Shown in pieces: positions 56,531 to 64,000 of a DNA stretch of 64,000 nucleotides. The notes beneath the pieces were generated by a model. The model was given only the letters and a program-made list of their open reading frames with translations. It was not told the DNA's origin and ran no database searches. The stretch comes from Xestospongia bergquistia (Eukaryota; Porifera; Demospongiae; Haplosclerida; Petrosiidae), in contig OZ014411.1 of NCBI GenBank assembly GCA_963965975.1, forward strand, positions 3,271,001-3,335,000, given 5' to 3'. The first letter of the stretch is position 1, and each line of letters starts with the position of its first letter. The translations under genes were made by a program, and so were the position numbers.

Positions 56531-58866
56531 TTAAAGACTAGCTTCTCTTACCACTGATATCTCAACAAAACTTGAGCTTTCATTTGTATCAATAGTACTG
56601 GCAGAAGATTCAAAATTAACAAACTTTTGAAGTTCTTGTTTTGATAGCCAAGTAATAAATGTAAGCAATATTATAGGAAAAAAATTAGCGATGAAGTTAA
56701 CTATACCAATATTGTCACCATCAATGAAAATAACAGCTGTTAAATATATATATGAAAAGAGAAAAAAGAAGAGAAGAACAAAAGCATGAGTTAGTAGACG
56801 TAAAATGAAAAAAGGTACTCGACCGGTACTACTGCAATTAGGGAAAAATGGTACGTTAAATATATCTTCATAATGATCATATATGTCAGCAAAAGTATAT
56901 GTGCAGTAAAATATAGCTACAACAACTGTAGAAACTGTTGAGAAAACTTGTAGTGGATTAGCTAAAGCTCCAATGACAATACCAGTACCATGAATACAGA
57001 ATGCCACACTTGCAAGAAGTATAGTTAAAGATCCTACGAATTGGTAAAATAATTCAGCCTTCCCTTGACTATCATTATTAGAGGGTTGAAGTTTTCTACA
57101 GAGTAAGATCATTGGAAGAGCAATAAGTTTTTCTCCTTTTTTTGCTCGTACAACAATTATTATTGAAATGACTCCACACACAATAAAAGGTAAAACAAGA
57201 CCAACAATCATTAAATAATATATAGACATTGAAGTAGAATTCCAAGCTGTCCCAAACTTGGAAAGTTCATATATATCCAAGACAACTATCATCATGTTAA
57301 CTAAAACTAAAGTTGATATGACTGCCCAAAATAAGCTTTTAAATCGAAATTTTTGATTCTCATCTTTAATAGGTTTTTTAGATTTCTTATGCAGTAATTC
57401 ATAGTTACTATCTAACTTTAATGACGTAATCATTATGCAAGCAACAAATACACTGGCTAATGCTACTGTTATTACATAGCTGTTAACTTTGTATATATCT
57501 TCCTTTTCAAATACTGCAAAATCATTTGTTTCTAAATTTTCTTTGTAAGAAGAGTATCCTTGTAGAGATGAGTCAGCTCCATGATCTATGACAGATAATC
57601 GATGAGTAGTGTATAGTTTCAGCTGAAAATTAGAAACAACATTTAAATGTGTTAGAACACAATATTTAGTATTCCTTAATATGTAGGATTGACCTGACAA
57701 AAAATCTTTGATTTACAAACTTATATAAGCATCTAATTGTCATTGTTGAGCCTATCCACATTAAAATACCTTAAAAGCTATAGAAAACATTGTTTGAATA
57801 GATAATTAGAAATATATATATATATATATATATAATAAAAGTTAGCAGCAAATACGATCCAAATGTCAAGAAAAAAAAGCTGACATGAAAATGCAAATGA
57901 TTCATAAGTAACCAAATCTTTAAGTTAAGTAAGGTGCAAATGTTAGAACACTGTATTAGTCCATATATTATATTTTATTATAACATGATATTGTTTTTTA
58001 CAAATTAAACAAGAAATAAAGAAGTAATAAAACATTTGAAATGAAATGGACTATAATAGAGATGACAATAACAAAGTACAGAACAAAGAATGTGCAAATC
58101 CATACAGCAAACAATGAGTGCTAGATAATTATTATGTTACTTCTTTAAGGATTTTGTATTTTTGTATACCATGTGCTAAGCCTAACTGGCTTTTGTAATT
58201 TCTGGCATTATCATCCCCACTTTCATTTATACTTTTTTTGTACTTGTACAATCATAAATAAAGACAAATTTATCAGAAATGTCTAAAACTTTATTCATTT
58301 ATTTGTAATAAATATGTAGGATATATATTTGTATATACACATACAATACACAGACATACATCCTATAATATGATTTATAGCCCTCCATAAATTTGCTTAC
58401 TTTAGTGAATTACACTTAAACATAAATTTCATGTGCTTGATTAATTTAAATGACTAACCCATATAGTGGCATCATTCAAAAGTCTAATCTTCTCAATACT
58501 GCTTATGTTTTGACAAAATGGGTCAATAGTGATATATACATAATATATGTTATTTGTGTAGGTCCTTAATGATAAACCTTGAAGAAATTGTGGATTAGAA
58601 TATACGAGAACTTGGGAGGAGTGCCATCGATAAACATAAACAGATGTGTTGTTAGTTGATATACTGTCATTTTCCTTGACTACATAAGTCACTTCTACTG
58701 TCAATGCTGTATGTTGATTTGTTGGATAAAATGCATGCACTAAATTTAGCATGTTCTCATCACTAGATAGTAATGACTCCTCTAGTTCTTTGAAAGAACC
58801 AATACACTTTTCAGAATAAGTGACTGATGAAAGAAGGAAAACTAAAACCAAAAGTCTTACTGACAT
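56531..58866 (-). CDS. SP-7TM family copy F (open, two coding exons)
   Basis: Exon 1 is 58459-58866 (136 codons): signal peptide MSVRLLVLVFLLSSVTYS, ectodomain with EKCIGSFKELEESLL and PFCQNI, donor ATATGG|GTTAGT. Exon 2 is 56531-57622 after TTTTCAG, phase 0, starting LKLYTTHRLSVIDHGAD. It has about seven membrane segments (for example YLMIVGLVLPFIVCGVISII, FYQFVGSLTILLASVAF, FILRLLTHAFVLLFFFLFSY) and a short tail ending VVREASL without the repeats of copy C. Total is about 499 residues with no disruption, so it is likely functional. The intron (57623-58458) holds a short (TA)n run. It is closest to copy C in both sequence and orientation. Confidence 0.88.
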
Positions 58867-59099
58867 TTTATTTTAACCTATATAAAGAAAGATATCATTT
58901 TGATTCAGGATGCAGTGTTTGTTAATTGCAAATAAATTTTAATGTGTTCATGTATAGAAAGTAAAGGTCCGTCAATAACATAAAAACCTTTTCATAGACT
59001 TTGGTTAAATTAGGCTAAAACTTGGAAAATATTAAAGGTGTCATATCGAAATATGCTTAATTACATTTATGTAACAGCAATGTAAACACTTATCAAACA

Positions 59100-59165
59100 A
59101 TTTTTACTTACCAAAATGCAATGGTTCCTTTCAAGTCATGCATCTATTAAAACAAACCATTAGAA
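59100..59165 (-). promoter_or_regulatory. Probable 5' UTR exon of copy F
   Basis: Minus strand reads GACTTGAAAGGAACCATTGC, then ATTTTG|GTAAGTAAAA, the donor context conserved in B, C and E. The 5' boundary is not determined. Confidence 0.45.
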
Positions 59166-61292
59166 TATGTACAGTAAGTAATCAGTTAATGTGTTCTGTT
59201 TACCAATTTTAGGAAAGCAAATTCTAATTTTGTACATATTTATATATTGTATTTAAATAACACTAATTATATAAAAAAGATTACTAATAAGCATTATGTG
59301 TTTAAATAATATATGCATTGATCATTAAATAGTGCATATAACTAGAAAATATAATGAAACTATTATAAAGATTATGGTATCTGGCTATCAGCTTGAAAAC
59401 AAAAAAAAAACACTACAATATTACAATAAATAACTTAGGCCTAAAAAATATTAACATTATTATAATGAGAATAAGTTTCTGTGTATAAATTTGAATACAT
59501 TTCTAATAGGAAACTCTTAAAGCAGTTCCTTGGTAACTAATATTACCAGAGTATCATAAGAGTGACTTTTCAATAGTAGTAAATTGATATGTCATTTGTT
59601 TAGATAATGCAATACATAATTAGAGAACGGTTAGGGAACAATATAATGTAAAGCATTGAAGAACCCTCACTATAGTAGTAGGGTTGGTATGGCATGGAAA
59701 CAAAAAACGTCACTAAGAACCCATAGTCTTGCAAAGGAGAGAAAGAGCATGCAACTAACATTCTAAAGTAATAGACAAACCATAGCAGTCTACAATTTTT
59801 CAATTCCACAACATTTTATTACTTGCTATTTAAGGACTGGCTTTATAGCATAAAACCTCAAAGTGACAATCAAGATCACATAATTAGTATACCAACTTTA
59901 TTATAGGAATTGAGTATGAATTACAATTAAGTCAAAATGAATTTAATTACATATTAACTTAAATATCATTCATTAAAAGGTGTTTTGATAATACTTGCAG
60001 ACTTGACATTGGTGAAATCATATGACCATAGTTAAATTACTATAAATATAATTATATATTTACTTATATGGTCAATAAATTTTTTTTAGCTTGTGCTGCA
60101 TAACATACTTGCATGCTCATTCATCCTTGTGAGGCTATAATTATAGGCTTTTAGTATGACCTATTTTAGCCATATATATATAATTGAGGTATGTCATACA
60201 TATAGCTGCAGCATGTTATACAACATAATTATGTTGCAACAAATTAAATACTGTTAATTTCAGTTTAAAACAACAACTTTGCTAACTGGACATATATGTT
60301 GCAGTAAATAATGCAGTAAATAATGTTTTGTTAATTATTTATATTCAGTGGCATCAGAGAAAGGGCAGAGGAGCAATCGTCTCCAAAATGTAAACATAGG
60401 TTGAAAAACACTTCTAAATTTTACAAATGATATTAGTTATTCAAATACGGCCTATTATTACACTAAAGTACTTATTTAGCTCACATATTACAGCGATAAC
60501 ACTTCTAAAGAGGCTGAGAACTTCAAAGGTAGTTGTCGTATTGTTAAAACAAAAATTGCCGTAAAAAGTCTTGGGCGTGGTTTGTAATGGAAGGGTTAAA
60601 TTATGTTTAAACGTAAACTATGATGAGACAGTAAAGGTAGAAAAAATGTGGATGCTCTAGTGCCAGAGAATCTGATCAAGGTCCAAGAGCCTCATCAATT
60701 ATTATGTTATGTTATACCACTAGGATATATATGATAATAACGCTTAATTGAAAGAAATTGTGTGAATACTTGAAAGAATAAAAATAAACTTGTAAAGAGA
60801 ATCAATTTAAAATCTTAGGATTTGATGAAATCTGATATGTATTACTTTTGCAAAGAAAGTATGAGAATTGAGGAGGAGACTTTGAACAGTTTTTGAAGGA
60901 AAAGCTAACTGACAGAATAGTCATCAAAGTAATGATAAGTTTCCTTTCATTTTTTTCCTCTTGTTTATTTTATTTTGTTTATTTAGCAACATTTTCTACA
61001 ATTGTGTTTCATAATAGAACAATAAATTGAACATTTTTGCAGAAAAGGAATATTGGACTTATCATTGAACAACATTAGGTTACTATCAGGAAATTACGCA
61101 CAATTTTATCCAATCTTAATAATGTTTATAAAAATTTCATTAACAGTTTGTTGTTTATATTCTAGGAACTTCATGAAGCAAAGAGTATATATTGAAAGCT
61201 ATCTCAAACTCCCAACTTATGGCGTTAGGTCATTTAGGGAAGTAACACCTTATTGTCTCAACAAAACAAAATAGAAGTGGATAAATATAATT
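59166..61292. repeat. Upstream flank of copy F with MITE
   Basis: No gene is seen. 59525-59800 is the inverted upstream block. A MITE copy ends at TTAA 60596-60599 and starts near 59935, with palindrome 60157-60200. 60745-60945 is fragment X2, inverted. 60950-61290 matches 26380-26760. Confidence 0.55.
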
Positions 61293-62848
61293 TAATCCTT
61301 TCACAGCTAACCACACACTAAGCTGTGACATAAAGACAGCTGCCTTAAAGTGCCTTTGAAGTTCACGGCCAATTTTAGTAGGTTATCACTATAATATGTC
61401 AGTTATATAGAAACTTCAGAGCAATATGGAGCATATAAAATAATTAATATTATAATACAGATTATACAAAAAAAGATTACTTATACGCCTTATGTGTATA
61501 AATAACGTATGCATTGATCATTAAATAGTGCACATAACTAGAAAATATAATGAACTATTGAAATAATTATAGCATCAGGCTATCAGTTTAAAAACAAAAA
61601 TCTACATTTACCGTTCTATTACAATAAATAACTTGGGCCTAAAAAATATTAACATTATTATAATGAGAATAAGTTTCTGTGTATAAATTTGAATACATTT
61701 CTAATAGGAAACTCTTAAAGCAGTTCCCTGGTAACTAATATTACCAGAGTATCATAAGAGTGAGTTTTAAATAGTAGTAAATTGATATGTCATTTGTTTT
61801 TAGATAATGCAATACATAATTAGAGAACGGTTAGGGAACAATAAAATGTAAAGCATTGAAGAACCCTCACTATAGTAGTAGGGTTGGTATGGCATGGAAA
61901 CAAAAAAACGTCATTAGGAACCCATAGTCTTGCAAAGGAGAGAAAGAGCATGCAACTAACATTCTAAAGTAATAGACAAACCATAGCAGTCTACAATTTT
62001 TCAATTCCACAACATTTTATTACTTGCTATTTAGGGACTGGCTTTATAGCATAAAACCTCAAAGTGACAATCAAGATCATATAATTAGTATACCAACTTT
62101 ATTATAGGAATTGAGTATGAATTACATTTAAGTCAAAATGAATTTAATCACATATTAACTTAAATGTCATTCATTAAAAAGGTGTTTTGATAATACTTGC
62201 AGACTTGACATTGGTGAAATCATATGACCATAGTTAAATTACTATAAATATAATTATATATTTACTTATATGGTCAATAAATTTTTTTAGCTTGTGCTGC
62301 ATACCATATTTGCATGCTCATTCATCCTTGTGAGGCTATAATCATAGGCTTTTGGTATGACCTATTTTAGCCATATATATATAATTGGTGTATGTCATAC
62401 ATATAGCTGCAGCATGTTATACAACATAATTATGTTGCAACAATTTAAATATTATTAATTTCAGTTTAAAACAACAACATATATGTTGCAGTAAATAATG
62501 CAGTAAATAATGTTTTGTTAATTATTTATATTCAGTGGCATCAGAGAAAGGGCAGAGGAGCAATCGTCTCCAAAACGTAAACATAGGTTGAAAAACACTT
62601 CTAAGTTTTACAATGATATTAGTTATTCTGTACGGTCTATTATTACTTTAAAGACCTTATTTAACTCACATATTACAGCGATAACACTTCTAAAGAGGCT
62701 GAGAACTTCAAAGGTAGTTGTCGTAATGTTAAAACAAAAATTGCCGTAAAAAGTCTTGGGCGTGGTTTGTAATGGAAGGGTTAAATTATGTTTAAAAGTT
62801 CAAGGGAAAACTATGATGAGACAGTAAAGGTAGAAAAAATGTGGATGT
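61293..62848. repeat. Second copy of the F flank (tandem duplication)
   Basis: About 61460-62848 repeats 59265-60650 with very few differences, including upstream block, palindrome (62358-62400) and MITE right end (TTAA 62781-62784). 61293-61450 is a MITE fragment in the opposite orientation (TTTAATCCTTTCACAGC). The duplicate is interrupted at 62849 by a gypsy element. Confidence 0.7.
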
Positions 62849-64000
62849 TTAATAATAAAAGAAAGACTTTATGGGAAACAGCTCGAAAATCATTGAGTTT
62901 GACAGATATTCAAACAGAACAACTTTATCAAGTTCTTTTAATGTATGCTGATGTTTTCCTGAGAGTGATAGCGATTTAGATTGTACTGGAGTTATAAAAC
63001 ATATCATCAACACGGGATACGCACCTCCGATCAGACAATCACCTTGAAGATTCCAAAACATTTCAATCAGAGACAAGTAAATTGATTAACCAAATGTTAC
63101 AATATAAAATCATCCAAAAGTCTACTAGTCCATGGTCTTCTCCATTTGTATTAGTTTAAAAAAAGGATGGCTCTGTTCGGTTTTGTATTGATTACTGTAA
63201 AATCAATAATATCACTAAAAAAGATGCTTATCCACTTCCGAGAATGGATGATACCTTAGACACATTATCTGGAGCAAAATGGTTTAGTATGTTGGACTTA
63301 CTGAGTGGATACTGGCATGTGGAAGTTACAGCAGAGGATCAGGAAAAGACTGCTTTTCTTACACGGGATGGCGTTTTTGAATTTAATGTAATGCCGTTTG
63401 GGTTCTGTAATGGACCTGCAACTTTCCAAAGGCTCATGGATATGGTTCTGACTGGCCTCCAATGGACAAATTGCCTTGTTTATCTGGATGACGTCATTAT
63501 TTTCAGTCATGAATTTCAGTCCCATTTAGACAACCCACAGTATGTTTTCCAATGCCTTAGAAGTGCTGGATTAAAGGTAAAACCAACCAAGTGTAATTTT
63601 TTCAAAAAAGGTGCCCTTTTTAGGACACATTGTGTCCGAAGAAGGGGTTTCAACTGATCCAGCCAAGATTGACAAAGTAGCCAATTGGCCATCACCAACA
63701 TCACGAAATCAACTCCAACAGTTTTTTGGCTTAGTGAGCTACTATTGGCAATTTGTCAAAGATTTTGCGACAATTTGTTGACCACTTCACCAATTGACCA
63801 AAACATCAGCATCCTTCAAGTGGACAGAAGATTGTCAGCAGTCATTTGATAAACTACGGCATATGTTAGTTTCCCCTCCTATACTAATTTTTCCTGATTT
63901 TTCAAACCATTTATATTGGACACTGATGCCAGTGACTTTGGCATTGGATCAGTCCTGTCACAAGCCGACGATGATGGCCATGAAAGAGTTGTTGCCTACG
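62849..64000 (+). mobile_element. Ty3/gypsy pol, 5'-truncated, continuing past the window
   Basis: The sequence departs from the duplicated flank at about 62849. Frames then read SLSLTDIQTEQLYQVLL, a connection block, and RT: VRFCIDYCKINN, FSMLDLLSGYWHVEV (first Asp), FNVMPFGFCNGPATFQR, and CLVYLDDVIIFS with a YLDD active site near 63485. A frameshift near 63615 is followed by LGHIVSE-like and KIDKVANWPSPTS segments, then a one-base-shifted RNase H start near 63910. Stops near 62978, 63158 and 63779 show decay. No 5' LTR, gag or protease is visible, so this is a truncated copy. Confidence 0.85.

Overview
This is eukaryotic, strongly AT-rich, intron-containing DNA with no operons, ribosome-binding sites, tRNA or rRNA. 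The gene content suggests an early-branching animal, most likely a demosponge such as Amphimedon. That identification is inference from remembered family resemblance: large expansions of beta-helix membrane proteins and many small paralogous receptor-like genes. The host genes belong to two families. Family 1 ('SP-7TM') has a 5' UTR exon, an exon coding a signal peptide plus a short Cys-poor ectodomain, and an exon coding about seven membrane segments. Family 2 is a large beta-helix plus multi-pass membrane protein.

Layout: the window opens in the last exon of SP-7TM copy A (1-118). A relic of the beta-helix gene follows (645-6066), split by a Ty3/gypsy retrotransposon (797-5719) whose 5' LTR holds a broken piggyBac element. 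Copy B (+, 9085-10888) and copy C (-, 22600-25249) then converge. Copy D is a 3' fragment (29187-29591). Copy E (+, 37181-42923) and copy F (-, 56531-58866) form a second convergent pair. Between E and F lies the near-complete beta-helix gene (-, 43292-49177). Between B and C only its 3' tail and its tiny first exon survive. The intervals 10.9-22.6 kb and 42.9-56.5 kb are colinear duplicates, including their transposon relics, so the window is a tandemly duplicated block that itself contains inverted gene pairs.

Mobile DNA fills most of the rest. There is a pogo/Tigger-like element (29998-34988) whose transposase gene ends in four tandem ~90-nt exons and a PHD-finger exon. A CACTA-type element (37198-41142) sits inside codon 6 of copy E and carries a SAMD3-like SAM-domain gene divergent from a zinc-finger/transposase-like relic. 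A Ginger-like element with ~224-bp inverted repeats (18427-20986) lies in block 1 and survives only as a 31-bp scar in block 2. A Tc1 relic lies in the beta-helix gene's intron. There are TTAA-flanked MITEs, two copies of a decayed gypsy pol, integrase fragments, and another gypsy pol running off the right edge (62849-64000).

Most genes carry one or more single-base frameshifts, often in or beside homopolymers. Copies C and F are the only fully open SP-7TM genes. The SP-7TM and beta-helix products both look like secreted-pathway surface proteins and have been duplicated together, but nothing in the sequence proves that they act together.
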